Below are positions 33,387-42,507 of a stretch of 64,000 nucleotides of DNA, piece after piece. The notes below the pieces were generated by a model. The model had not been told where the DNA came from. It searched no databases and was given only the letters and a program-made list of their open reading frames with translations. The stretch's first letter is position 1, and each line of letters begins with the position of its first letter. The stretch covers positions 1,112,501 to 1,176,500 of the forward strand of contig NZ_AP025698.1 of assembly GCF_023167465.1 (NCBI RefSeq), written 5' to 3'. The stretch is from Methanothermobacter tenebrarum. Its GTDB lineage: Archaea > Methanobacteriota > Methanobacteria > Methanobacteriales > DSM-23052. The position numbers and the translations under genes were made by a program.

Positions 33387-34616
33387 ATGAAAAGCCTAAT
33401 AATGATAATTGATGGGATGGCAGACCGTCCAATACCAGAACTCGGAGAAAAGACACCACTAGAAGCTGCTGAAACACCCAACATGGACAAGTTGGCGGAA
33501 AATGGGATTAACGGTATCATGGACCCGATAAGACCAGGTATAAGGGTTGGAAGCGACACCGCACACCTTTCAATCCTAGGATACAACCCATACAAAGTCT
33601 ACACTGGCAGAGGACCATTCGAAGCCGCTGGGGTGGGAGTGGAAGTGAAACCAGGAGACATAGCATTCAGATGCAACTTCGCAACCCAGAACGAAAATGG
33701 GACAATAATAGACAGGCGTGCGGGTCGAATAAGGGAAAAAACCGACAAAATAGCCGAAACAATCAACTCCATGGAAATAGAAGGCTTCGAAGACGTTGAA
33801 ATAATCTTCAAGGAATCCACAGGCCACAGAGCAGTCCTAGTTTTAAGGGGTGAAAACCTATCAGACAAAGTATCGGACTCAGACCCAAAAAAGGAGGGCA
33901 AACCCCCCAAGACCGTGAAACCCCTAGAAAATTCCCCCGCAGCCGAAAAGACCGCCAAACTCATAAATAGACTAGTCAAAAGATCATACCAACTACTTAA
34001 AGACCACCCAGTAAACATAGAACGCATAAAAAGGCGCGAAAACCCTGCTAACATCATACTACCAAGAGGAGCTGGGGCCGTACCCCATATAACAAAATTC
34101 GAGGAAAAATATGGCCTAAAAGCGGCGTGTATAGCTGAAACGGGACTAATAAAGGGTATAGGCAACCTAACAGGCATGGACGTCATAGAAGTGGAAGGGG
34201 CGACCGGAGGCACAGACACCAACCTCAAAAATATAAAAAACGCAATCCTTGACACAATAAACAGCCCATATGATCTCATACTCGTAAACATTGACGGCGC
34301 CGATGAAGCAGGCCACGACGGAGACCTGAAAGGCAAAATAGAATTCCTAGAAAAAGTTGATAAAATATTCAAAGACATCCCACTAGACGAAATATACCTA
34401 GTCTTCACAGCCGACCACACCACCCCAATACACGTAAAAGACCATACCGGAGACCCAGTACCCATCGTAATCACCGGCCCAGGTATAAGAGTAGATAACA
34501 TAAAAAGATTCAATGAAAGAGAAGCAAGCAAAGGTGGACTCTGCAGGATAAGAGGATCAGATATAATGAACATACTAATCGACCTAATGGACAAAACAGA
34601 AAAATTCGGTGCATAA
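33387..34616 (+). CDS. apgM: Cofactor-independent phosphoglycerate mutase, archaeal type
   Basis: A 409-residue enzyme of the alkaline-phosphatase superfamily interconverting 3- and 2-phosphoglycerate. MIIDGMADRPIPELGEK carries the first metal Asp, SDTAHLSILGY the catalytic Ser/Thr region, and NIDGADEAGHDGD and FTADHTTPIHVKDHTGDPVP the remaining metal ligands. An AAGGTGTGA site precedes the ATG. It is directly followed (2 nt) by glmM and glmU-like genes. Confidence 0.95.
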   Translation: MKSLIMIIDGMADRPIPELGEKTPLEAAETPNMDKLAENGINGIMDPIRPGIRVGSDTAHLSILGYNPYKVYTGRGPFEAAGVGVEVKPGDIAFRCNFATQNENGTIIDRRAGRIREKTDKIAETINSMEIEGFEDVEIIFKESTGHRAVLVLRGENLSDKVSDSDPKKEGKPPKTVKPLENSPAAEKTAKLINRLVKRSYQLLKDHPVNIERIKRRENPANIILPRGAGAVPHITKFEEKYGLKAACIAETGLIKGIGNLTGMDVIEVEGATGGTDTNLKNIKNAILDTINSPYDLILVNIDGADEAGHDGDLKGKIEFLEKVDKIFKDIPLDEIYLVFTADHTTPIHVKDHTGDPVPIVITGPGIRVDNIKRFNEREASKGGLCRIRGSDIMNILIDLMDKTEKFGA

Positions 34617-34618
34617 AA

Positions 34619-35953
34619 ATGAAACTCTTTGGAACATCAGGCATCCGAGGAAAATTCAAAGAAAAACTAACAGCATCACTATCATTAAAAGTTGGGAAAG
34701 CCATCGCAACCCACCTCAAAGGAGAAGGCGAAGTCATAGTAGGATACGACCCGCGCACATCAAGCCAAGTCATAGAAAACGCATTATCCGCAGGGCTGAT
34801 GGAAGGAGGATGCGACGTCATCAAAATAGGAATGGTCCCCACACCAGTCCTAGGATATGCCACATCCAAACTTCAAGCCAAGGCAGGTGTAATGATAACA
34901 GCCTCACACAACCCACCAGAATACAATGGAATAAAAGTATGGAACCATGATGGAACCGCATACTCACCAGCACAAGAAAGGGAAATAGAAAAGATAATCC
35001 AAGAAAAAGATTACATCACAGCAGACTGGGACAACCTCGGAAATTCAGAACACATGAACATGACAAAAATGTACATGGAAGATCTACTAGAACATGTAAA
35101 AGTAGAACCCGGCCTTAAAGTAGTCTTTGACTGTGGCTGTGGAGCAGCATCACATATAACCCCAGTAATCTTAAGAGAGCTCGGATGTGAAGTCTTATCA
35201 TTGAATTGTCAACCAGACGGTTTTTTCCCCGGTCGAGACCCCGAACCAACCCCAGAAAACCTGAAAAATCTGATGGATATTGTTAAAGTCAGCAAGGCAG
35301 ATCTTGGCATAGCCCATGATGGCGACGCCGATAGGATGGTCGCAGTTGACGAAAAAGGCAGATTCGCAGACTTTGATAAACTCTTAACACTCATCGCAAA
35401 AGAGAAAGGTGGTAAAATCATCACCACAGTCGACGCATCCATCAGCCTCGATGAATGCCTAAAAGAAGTTGGCGGAGAAGTCATAAGGACAAAGGTGGGG
35501 GACGTGCACGTTGCAGAGGCCCTAATCAAGGAAGGAGGAACATTCGGCGGAGAACCATCCGGCACATGGTTACACCCAGAATTCTCCCTATCACCCGATG
35601 GGATATTCTCAGCCCTCAAACTCGTTGAAATAGTATCAAAAGAGGGTCCATTATCCAGATTACTCGATGAAATACCATCATACTACAACATAAGAGATAA
35701 GATACCCTGCCCCGACACCAAAAAGGACAATGTTATGGAGAAAGTTAAACAACAACTACCCAAACAATTCACAGAGAAAATACAAATAGACAACATAGAC
35801 GGTGTAAGGATATCACTAGAAGATGGCAGCTGGGTGCTCATAAGACCATCAGGCACAGAACCATATATAAGAGTCAGAATAGAAGCCAAAAAAGAAAAAA
35901 CAGCCAAAAAACTTCATAATATGAGCCGATCCTTCCTAGAAAAAATAATATAA
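34619..35953 (+). CDS. glmM: Phosphoglucosamine mutase (GlmM-type), paralogue 2
   Basis: A 444-residue phosphohexomutase, probably converting glucosamine-6-phosphate to glucosamine-1-phosphate. It starts KLFGTSGIRGKF, the active Ser is in TASHNPPEYNG, the metal loop is DGDADR, the sugar loop GGEPSG and the phosphate loop RPSGTEPYIR. The operon position just before a GlmU-like gene supports the GlmM assignment over paralogue 1. Residues about 185-225 are almost identical in DNA to paralogue 1. Confidence 0.92.
   Translation: MKLFGTSGIRGKFKEKLTASLSLKVGKAIATHLKGEGEVIVGYDPRTSSQVIENALSAGLMEGGCDVIKIGMVPTPVLGYATSKLQAKAGVMITASHNPPEYNGIKVWNHDGTAYSPAQEREIEKIIQEKDYITADWDNLGNSEHMNMTKMYMEDLLEHVKVEPGLKVVFDCGCGAASHITPVILRELGCEVLSLNCQPDGFFPGRDPEPTPENLKNLMDIVKVSKADLGIAHDGDADRMVAVDEKGRFADFDKLLTLIAKEKGGKIITTVDASISLDECLKEVGGEVIRTKVGDVHVAEALIKEGGTFGGEPSGTWLHPEFSLSPDGIFSALKLVEIVSKEGPLSRLLDEIPSYYNIRDKIPCPDTKKDNVMEKVKQQLPKQFTEKIQIDNIDGVRISLEDGSWVLIRPSGTEPYIRVRIEAKKEKTAKKLHNMSRSFLEKII
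35172..35287 (+). repeat. Near-identical tract shared with the first phosphohexomutase gene
   Basis: Partner of 23664-23779: 116 nt with three differences, the same orientation, 11,508 bp apart. It lies at the equivalent place in both genes, just before the DGDADR metal loop. Confidence 0.85.
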
Positions 35954-35963
35954 GGGGATTATG

Positions 35964-37229
35964 ATGCAAGCAGTCATCCTAACCGCAGGTGAAGGGACAA
36001 GAATGAGACCACTCACACTAACAAGACCCAAGACAATGCTACCAATAGCAGGCAAACCCATACTACAATACAACATAGAAGCCCTAAGAGAAAACGGCAT
36101 CAAAGACATCCTAATGATAACAGGATACCATGAATCAAAAGTTAAAGAATATTTCAATAACGGAGAAAATCTCAACGTAAATATAAGATACCATACACAA
36201 AAAGAACAACTAGGAACGGCAAACGCCATAAAATACGCCCAGAAACATGTAAAGGATGACTTCATAGTACTCAACGGCGACATCATCACCGAACCAGACA
36301 CAATCACAGACCTACTATCACATTATAAAGAAGCCGACACCACCATAATACTCAGAGAAGTCGAAGACCCAAGCCAATTCGGAGTTGTTAAACTAGAAGG
36401 AGACAAGGTAAAGGACATCATAGAAAAACCACCAGCCCACAAAGCCCCAGGGAACCTGATAAACACTGGCATATACCTCTTCAACCACAAAATATTCCAT
36501 TACATTGAAAAGACAAAAAAATCACCCCGCGGAGAATACGAGATAACAGACTCCATCAAAATGCAAATAAAAGACGGGCTAACAATAAAAGGGATAATAT
36601 CCAGGAGGCGCTGGATAGACGTCGGGAAACCATGGGAACTATTAGAAGCCAACGAAACACTCCTCAAAGACATAAAAGAGGATATAAGAGGTGAAATAGA
36701 AGACAACGTCACAATCCACGGGCCAATCATCCTAGGAGAAAATAGCATAATAAGATCAGGAACATACATCATAGGCCCCGTCTACATAGGAAAAAACTGT
36801 GACATAGGCCCCAACTCCTACATCAGAGCAAACACATCAATAGGAGATAATGTAAGCATAGGAAATGCCGTGGAAATCAAAAACTCCATAATAATGGATA
36901 AAACAAATATAAACCATTTATCCTATGTGGGAGATTCCGTCATCGGAGAAAACTGCAACCTCGGGGCGGGTACAAACATAGCAAACCTCCGATTCGACGA
37001 CAACCATGTGAAGATGACCATAAACGGGGAAAAAATGGACACGGGCCGCCGCAAAATGGGGGCGATCTTCGCAGATAATGTTAAAACTGGCGTCAATTCC
37101 TCCTTTAACCCAGGCATCAAAGTGGGCGTCGGATCCCACATAGGACCCGGCAGCATAATATCACATGACATACCATCAAACAGAATAGTAATAGCAAATC
37201 AAGAACATATAATCAACAAAAGAGTGTAA
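35964..37229 (+). CDS. Bifunctional sugar-1-phosphate nucleotidyltransferase/acetyltransferase (GlmU-like)
   Basis: About 421 residues. The N-terminal nucleotidyltransferase has AVILTAGEGTRMRPLT and VLNGDIIT; the C-terminal left-handed beta helix has hexapeptide repeats (IIGPVYIGKNCDIGPNSYI ...) ending in an acetyltransferase-like region. It should make UDP-GlcNAc from glucosamine-1-phosphate, as the Sulfolobus/Methanocaldococcus enzymes do, for pseudomurein and glycoproteins. GGGGATT precedes two ATGs; the second (35964) has the better spacing. It is the last gene of apgM - glmM - glmU-like. Confidence 0.9.
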   Translation: MQAVILTAGEGTRMRPLTLTRPKTMLPIAGKPILQYNIEALRENGIKDILMITGYHESKVKEYFNNGENLNVNIRYHTQKEQLGTANAIKYAQKHVKDDFIVLNGDIITEPDTITDLLSHYKEADTTIILREVEDPSQFGVVKLEGDKVKDIIEKPPAHKAPGNLINTGIYLFNHKIFHYIEKTKKSPRGEYEITDSIKMQIKDGLTIKGIISRRRWIDVGKPWELLEANETLLKDIKEDIRGEIEDNVTIHGPIILGENSIIRSGTYIIGPVYIGKNCDIGPNSYIRANTSIGDNVSIGNAVEIKNSIIMDKTNINHLSYVGDSVIGENCNLGAGTNIANLRFDDNHVKMTINGEKMDTGRRKMGAIFADNVKTGVNSSFNPGIKVGVGSHIGPGSIISHDIPSNRIVIANQEHIINKRV

Positions 37230-37385
37230 AATTCCCCCAACCTTTGGAAAAAACAGCCCATAAAAACCCCCCACACCTCACATCCCATTCTCCTTTTAAT
37301 TTTAACGGGAATAAAATCCTGGGAAAATACTTATTAACCTTATCCCCTAATCATATCATAACAGCCTCTACTTTAGGTGGATAAG

Positions 37386-37853
37386 ATGGGAAAAAACTTT
37401 AAAGTCCTCAGTGGAGCTAAGATAATAGGCAAAGTCGAAATAGGGGATCATTCATCAATCTGGTATAACGCCGTGATAAGGGGCGACATCGAACCCATCA
37501 AAATAGGCTCATATTCTAACATCCAAGACAATTGCGTAATACACACAAGCAAAGGATTCAAAACCACCATAGGAAACTACGTCTCCGTAGGACATGCAGC
37601 AGTATTACACGGTTGCAGTATAAAAGACAATGTCCTTGTAGGGATGAACGCCACCATACTCAATGGCTCCACCATCAACAAAGATTCAATTATAGGAGCA
37701 GGCACCGTTGTAACCGAAGGAAAAGAATTCCCACCAGGAAGTCTAATACTCGGCGTCCCAGGGAGGCTCATAAGGGAACTTACAAGAGAAGAGATAAAAT
37801 CCATAAAAGACAACGCACTAAGATACTCCAAACTCGCCAAGAAGGGATTATAA
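37386..37853 (+). CDS. Gamma-class carbonic anhydrase-family protein
   Basis: A 155-residue left-handed beta-helix protein. The three zinc-ligand histidines of Cam-type enzymes are all kept: VIHTS, VSVGHAAVLHGC (two). VIRGDIEPIKIGSYSNIQDNC is also diagnostic. It may hydrate CO2, but many members have other or no known activity. ATG 37386 follows GGTGGAT; the GTG nine nt earlier is part of that site. A TATA-like TTATTAACC lies about 55 nt upstream. The stop overlaps the hisC start (TAATGA). Confidence 0.87.
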   Translation: MGKNFKVLSGAKIIGKVEIGDHSSIWYNAVIRGDIEPIKIGSYSNIQDNCVIHTSKGFKTTIGNYVSVGHAAVLHGCSIKDNVLVGMNATILNGSTINKDSIIGAGTVVTEGKEFPPGSLILGVPGRLIRELTREEIKSIKDNALRYSKLAKKGL

Positions 37854-38947
37854 TGATCAGAGACACAATACTAGGAACAGAACCATACGTGCCCGGAAGA
37901 TCAATAAAAGAAATAGCCAAAGAATACAAGCTTAAAGAAAGTGAAATCGTGAAACTCGGATCCAATGAAAACCCCCTCGGACCCTCACCCAAAGCCGTTG
38001 AAGCGGTTAAACACGAAACCAAGAACATGCACAGATACCCCGAATCAGGATTAGATGACCTCAAAAAGGCAATCGCAGACTACTCAGAGACACGCCCCAA
38101 TCAGATAATAGTCGGGGGTGATGGAGCCGATGAAATAATAGACCTCCTCGGCAAAACCTTCATAGACCCAGGCTCAGAATTCATCGTCCCACTACCATCC
38201 TACATGTATTATGAATATACCCTACGCCCATATGGTGCAAAGCCCGCCTATGCAAAATGGGACATGGAAGAGAACACAGTTGATACAAACTCTGTCATAG
38301 AATCCATAAATGATAAAACAAGGCTCATCTTCCTGTGCACACCCAACAATCCCACTGGTGGCCTTATCAGAGAAGATGATATAACCAGGATACTAGAATC
38401 AACTTCTGCATTGGTTGTAGTGGATGAAGCCTACTTCGAATTTGCAGGTGTCAGTAACATAAAACTCCTCAAGGATTATGAGAACCTGCTCATCCTAAGA
38501 ACATTTTCAAAGGCCATGGGCCTTGCTGGTATGCGTATAGGCTATGGTATCTCAAATCCCAGGATAATAGATTATATGCATCGTATTAAGCCCGTTTTCA
38601 GTTTGACTAGACTTTCACATGTAGCTGCCCTTGCAACATTATCTGATAAAGATTATATAAAAAAGTCCATTGAATTTTCAATTAAAAGCAGAGAATACCT
38701 CTATCATAGACTTTCAGAAATGGATAAACTCAGGGTCCTCAGATCCTATGCAAATTATCTACTAGTGGATATACGCGAAACAGGCATGAACGCGGGTCAA
38801 TTAGTTGATGAATTACTCAAAAGGGGTGTTATAGTCAGGGATTGCACATCATTCAAGGGCCTGGACGAATATTGGATACGTGTGAGTGTGGGGACAATAA
38901 AAGAAGATGATAAGTTCATAGACGCCCTCAAGGAGATCATAGAGTGA
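37853..38947 (+). CDS. hisC: Histidinol-phosphate aminotransferase
   Basis: A 364-residue PLP enzyme of histidine synthesis converting imidazole-acetol phosphate to histidinol phosphate. KLGSNENPLGPSPKA, FLCTPNNPTGG, VVDEAYFEFAG and TFSKAMGLAGMRIGYG (Schiff-base Lys) are all present. ATG overlaps the stop of the gamma-carbonic anhydrase gene by one base. The frame remains open upstream, antisense-like and meaningless. The radical SAM gene follows after 4 nt. Confidence 0.95.
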   Translation: MIRDTILGTEPYVPGRSIKEIAKEYKLKESEIVKLGSNENPLGPSPKAVEAVKHETKNMHRYPESGLDDLKKAIADYSETRPNQIIVGGDGADEIIDLLGKTFIDPGSEFIVPLPSYMYYEYTLRPYGAKPAYAKWDMEENTVDTNSVIESINDKTRLIFLCTPNNPTGGLIREDDITRILESTSALVVVDEAYFEFAGVSNIKLLKDYENLLILRTFSKAMGLAGMRIGYGISNPRIIDYMHRIKPVFSLTRLSHVAALATLSDKDYIKKSIEFSIKSREYLYHRLSEMDKLRVLRSYANYLLVDIRETGMNAGQLVDELLKRGVIVRDCTSFKGLDEYWIRVSVGTIKEDDKFIDALKEIIE

Positions 38948-38951
38948 TCTT

Positions 38952-39644
38952 ATGAAAATTGGAGATTATAGTATTTCTACAGTAGACTTTCCCGGCACTC
39001 CATCACTCGTAATATTCCTCGCCGGTTGCCCATTCAGATGCCCATATTGCCATAACCCAGAACTCATAAACGGAGGAAAAAATACACCACTCAATAACAT
39101 CTACAAGAAAATACTACAATCCAAAGATCTGGTGGATGCCATTGTAATAAGTGGTGGAGAACCACTCCTCCAAATAGATGAAACAGAAAAAATCCTAGAA
39201 TTTGCCAAATCACAAAACCTTAAAACAAAACTGGACACCAACGGCTACCAGCCAAAACACATCAATAGGATAAAAAAGCTAGTAGATTATGTTGCACTCG
39301 ACGTTAAAGTCCCATTTGAAAAATATGAGAGGATATTCGGCTTTGATGGGAGCCGGGTCCGTGAGACCATGAATATCCTATCAAAATCAAAGGTTTTCCT
39401 TGAATGCAGAACCACTTATGTCCCCGGACTCTTAAAACCAGAAGATATTATAAGCATCGCCTCCCAGATCCAATGCGACCTTTATGTGATACAACAATTC
39501 AGGAACAATATGGTACTCGACCCCAAATTCAAAAATGTTAATCCACCATCACCTTCCATCCTAAAGGATATCGCGAAAAAAGCTAAAAAGTACTGTGAAA
39601 ACGTGAAGATCAGAACACAAGAGTTTGGAGAAGAAAAAATATAA
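38952..39644 (+). CDS. Radical SAM activase (anaerobic ribonucleotide reductase activating type)
   Basis: A 230-residue radical SAM protein. The cluster motif CPFRCPYCHNPEL follows an FPG/FLAGC start typical of NrdG-like and YjjW/glycyl-radical activases, and ISGGEPLLQ is the SAM-binding GGE motif. It probably installs a glycyl radical on the class III ribonucleotide reductase or a related enzyme; no such partner is in this window. It lies in the hisC run. Confidence 0.87.
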   Translation: MKIGDYSISTVDFPGTPSLVIFLAGCPFRCPYCHNPELINGGKNTPLNNIYKKILQSKDLVDAIVISGGEPLLQIDETEKILEFAKSQNLKTKLDTNGYQPKHINRIKKLVDYVALDVKVPFEKYERIFGFDGSRVRETMNILSKSKVFLECRTTYVPGLLKPEDIISIASQIQCDLYVIQQFRNNMVLDPKFKNVNPPSPSILKDIAKKAKKYCENVKIRTQEFGEEKI

Positions 39645-39664
39645 GTGACAGTGGAGGGGGTAGA

Positions 39665-40795
39665 TTGCCCATCCTATCATTCAGCAGCCGCCAAATCGAC
39701 CTTATAACCGGTGAAAAGAACATGACCATACGTAAATTATGGAAGAAACCCCTAAGGGTGGGTGATAGGCTCCACTGTTACTGGAATCTCATATCAAAAG
39801 AGCGTCAAAAAGTCTTCGAAGCCGAGGTTACAAGTGTAGAGATCATAAAATTCAAGGACCTTATAGAAGATGATAAACTAGCCCAAGAAGACGCTTTCAA
39901 AGACGCTGATGAACTTAAAAGGGAATTCGAGAGAATATATGGGGAACTTGATGATGAAACCAAATTTCAGATTATAAGATTCAAGAGATTACCAATCGAA
40001 GAATGGGAAGGCGAAAAAATAGACCAAAAGGCCATGATAATCCAAAAAGCAGACATACTATTCGACCTTGGAAAATATAAAGAATCAAAAACATGCTATA
40101 ATGCAGCCCTAAAATTAGACCCAGAAAACGTCTACATACTAAATAGGCTAGCAGACAACCTTACAAGACTTGGAAAATTCCAAAAGGCAATAGAATACTA
40201 TGACAGGGCATTAGAGTTAGAACCAGAAAACGAATACATATGGAATAACAGGGCCATCACATTACTTAACGCAGGCAACATAAAAGGAGCATTAAACTCC
40301 AATAACAAAGCCCTCAAGATAAACCCAGAAGATACAACCATCCTATACTGGCATGGAGTAATATTAGAAGTTATGGGAGAAGCAGAAGAAGCGCTCAAAT
40401 ACTATGATAAGGCCATAGAAGCAGATGATAAAAATGTGGGAGCATGGAACGCCAGGGGCGACCTCCTATCAGAACTAGGAAGAAAAGAAGAAGCTATAAA
40501 ATCCTATGAAAACGCATTAAAATTTGCATTAGAAGACGATGAAAGCGCAACACTCTGGAATAGGAAGGGTAATGCACTATTCGAACTTGGAAGTTTCCAG
40601 GATGCCCTAGAATGCTACGAGAGGGCATTAGAGTTAGAACCGGAAAATGATATATTTTGGAGCAACCGTGGCGTCACATTACTCGAACTAAACCGCTTCG
40701 AAGAAGCCCTCGAATCATTCAACAGAGCACTCAGTATAAACCCAGAAAACGAAGACGCCAAAATACTTAAAGAAGAATGCCTCGAAAACCTATAA
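39665..40795 (+). CDS. ASCH-like domain fused to TPR repeats
   Basis: A 376-residue protein from TTG 39665 (GGAGGGGGTAGA upstream). Residues 1-115 look like an ASCH/PUA-type beta-barrel: MPILSFSSRQIDLITGEKN, IRKLWKKPLRVGDRLHCYWN, FEAEVTSVEIIKF. This family binds RNA or nucleotides. About seven tetratricopeptide repeats follow, with consensus AIEYYDRALELEPEN, giving a protein-binding scaffold. The pairing suggests an RNA- or ribosome-linked adaptor, which is inference. It sits after the radical SAM gene and converges with the acetolactate-synthase-like gene. Confidence 0.82.
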   Translation: MPILSFSSRQIDLITGEKNMTIRKLWKKPLRVGDRLHCYWNLISKERQKVFEAEVTSVEIIKFKDLIEDDKLAQEDAFKDADELKREFERIYGELDDETKFQIIRFKRLPIEEWEGEKIDQKAMIIQKADILFDLGKYKESKTCYNAALKLDPENVYILNRLADNLTRLGKFQKAIEYYDRALELEPENEYIWNNRAITLLNAGNIKGALNSNNKALKINPEDTTILYWHGVILEVMGEAEEALKYYDKAIEADDKNVGAWNARGDLLSELGRKEEAIKSYENALKFALEDDESATLWNRKGNALFELGSFQDALECYERALELEPENDIFWSNRGVTLLELNRFEEALESFNRALSINPENEDAKILKEECLENL

Positions 40796-40824
40796 CCTCC
40801 CCCAAGAGCCTTGCTTTTCCCAGC

Positions 40825-42444
40825 TCATTCCCCTCCCCCATCCACATCAATGAAACCTGGTGGTAATGGGATATCCTCTTCTTCAACTCTTATTTCAACC
40901 AAAACCGGCTCATCCGCCCCAAGAATATTCGGGAGAAGATCATCTAATTCCTCCGGCTCCTCTATCCGAACAGCCTCTATATTATATGACCTTGCCAACC
41001 TGACAAAATCCGGGTTCTTAAGGCGAACCTGGTAACTTTCACCATACTCCATCTCCTGCCATTGCCTTACTATACCCAAACTGGAATTATTCAACACACA
41101 GATTATAATGGGCAAGCCCCTCTCCATTATTGTCCCAAGTTCCTGCATGGTCATCTGGAAACCACCATCCCCTGTTATCAAAATTATCTTCTTCTCGGGC
41201 CTTGCCAAGCCGACACCAATCGAAGCCGGGAGCCCATAGCCCATGGGCCCGAACGCCCCAGAATATATTAATGAGCGGCTTTCCAAAACCCTCCTATAAA
41301 GGGTAACCCAGGTCGTATGGCTTCCAGCATCATTCACTATTATCGCATCAGGGGCCAACTCAAATATCCTTGGTATAACCTGGCTAGGTTTGAGAGGATA
41401 ATCCTCCAAGAGTGGCGGACAATCATATGCTGGGGGATTATCCACTGAATACTCATTCAATTCTCTGACCCAGCTGGTGGAGAAACTTAATCTAGATTTT
41501 ATCCTCTTTATGAATTCCTTAACATCCATTTGGAGGTTAACATCCCCCTTGAGTGTTTTCTTATCGATATTCACGTGTATTATTGGCGAATCCCCAAATC
41601 CAGTTATTGTCCTCTCCGATATCCTGCAACCTAATGCTATGATCAAATCACAGTTTCTCCCAGCATAATTAGCTGTGGGGGTGCCCCTTGTACCTATCAT
41701 CCCCAAGCATAATGGATGATCCTCGCCTATAACACCCCGCGCAGGATATGTTGTCGCAACTGGTATATCATGGGCTTCTATAAGTTCTCTGAGATCATCC
41801 TCAGCCCGAGCCCAGAGCACACCGGCACCAGCAACTATAAGAGGCCTCCTAGACGACTCTAATAAGCTGATAGCCTCCCCCATATTAGTATAGTCCCTCG
41901 TGGGAGAATATTCCACCCCCCCTGATATTATGCTCTCCCCCACCTCCTCCTGGAATATGTCCTTATTTATATTAATGTGGATAGGGCCCATAGGCTCCAT
42001 CCTAGAATATAATAGGGCTCTTTTCAAGGCTGATATGGCTTCTTCACCATTCTCTGGTTTGAAGGTGTATCTTGTGATTGGCTTGAATACCTTCTCCAAT
42101 TCAACTTCTTGGAATACGTTCAATCCTATCTGGGCCCGTGGAATATCCCCAGTGATCACGATCAATGGTATGGAATCCTTGTAGGCTGTTGCAACACCCA
42201 TAACAAGGTTCAAGGCACCTGGCCCCCCAGTGGATATGCAGACACCTATTCCCCCGGATGCTCGGGCATACCCATCCGCCGCATGCACGACCCCCTGTTC
42301 ATGCCTCAAAAGTACATGTTCAATCCTCGAAGTCCTCAAAGAATCATAAAGGGGTAACACATGTTCACCCGGATGACCGAAAACATATTTTATACCAGCA
42401 TCTTCTAATAGTTTTACGATAGCATCAGAACATTTCATAGACAA
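40825..42444 (-). CDS. Acetolactate synthase-like ThDP enzyme
   Basis: A 539-residue thiamine-diphosphate enzyme of the IlvB family. The catalytic Glu is in LRHEQGVVHAADGYAR, STGGPGALN lies in the PYR domain, and the ThDP-Mg motif GDGGFQMTMQEL ... LNNSSLGIVRQWQ in the PP domain. No small regulatory subunit (ilvN) is adjacent, and the protein is slightly shorter than the ilvB-ilvN type, so it may be a paralogue with another 2-oxoacid substrate. A GGGGAT site precedes ATG; ATG 42438 is an alternative. It is divergent from acetyl-CoA synthetase. Confidence 0.85.
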   Translation of the reverse strand: MSMKCSDAIVKLLEDAGIKYVFGHPGEHVLPLYDSLRTSRIEHVLLRHEQGVVHAADGYARASGGIGVCISTGGPGALNLVMGVATAYKDSIPLIVITGDIPRAQIGLNVFQEVELEKVFKPITRYTFKPENGEEAISALKRALLYSRMEPMGPIHININKDIFQEEVGESIISGGVEYSPTRDYTNMGEAISLLESSRRPLIVAGAGVLWARAEDDLRELIEAHDIPVATTYPARGVIGEDHPLCLGMIGTRGTPTANYAGRNCDLIIALGCRISERTITGFGDSPIIHVNIDKKTLKGDVNLQMDVKEFIKRIKSRLSFSTSWVRELNEYSVDNPPAYDCPPLLEDYPLKPSQVIPRIFELAPDAIIVNDAGSHTTWVTLYRRVLESRSLIYSGAFGPMGYGLPASIGVGLARPEKKIILITGDGGFQMTMQELGTIMERGLPIIICVLNNSSLGIVRQWQEMEYGESYQVRLKNPDFVRLARSYNIEAVRIEEPEELDDLLPNILGADEPVLVEIRVEEEDIPLPPGFIDVDGGGE

Positions 42445-42507
42445 AATCCCCTAAACTTAACTTTAAAATATTATCTCAAACCAAAAGTACATATAAGGTG
42501 AGATTCT

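Noticed and set aside
33599..34594. Long antisense open frame opposite apgM
   Set aside because: It mirrors the well-supported phosphoglycerate mutase gene, encodes low-complexity Ser/Leu/Ile-rich sequence and has no ribosome binding site; the same applies to other antisense frames over core genes.
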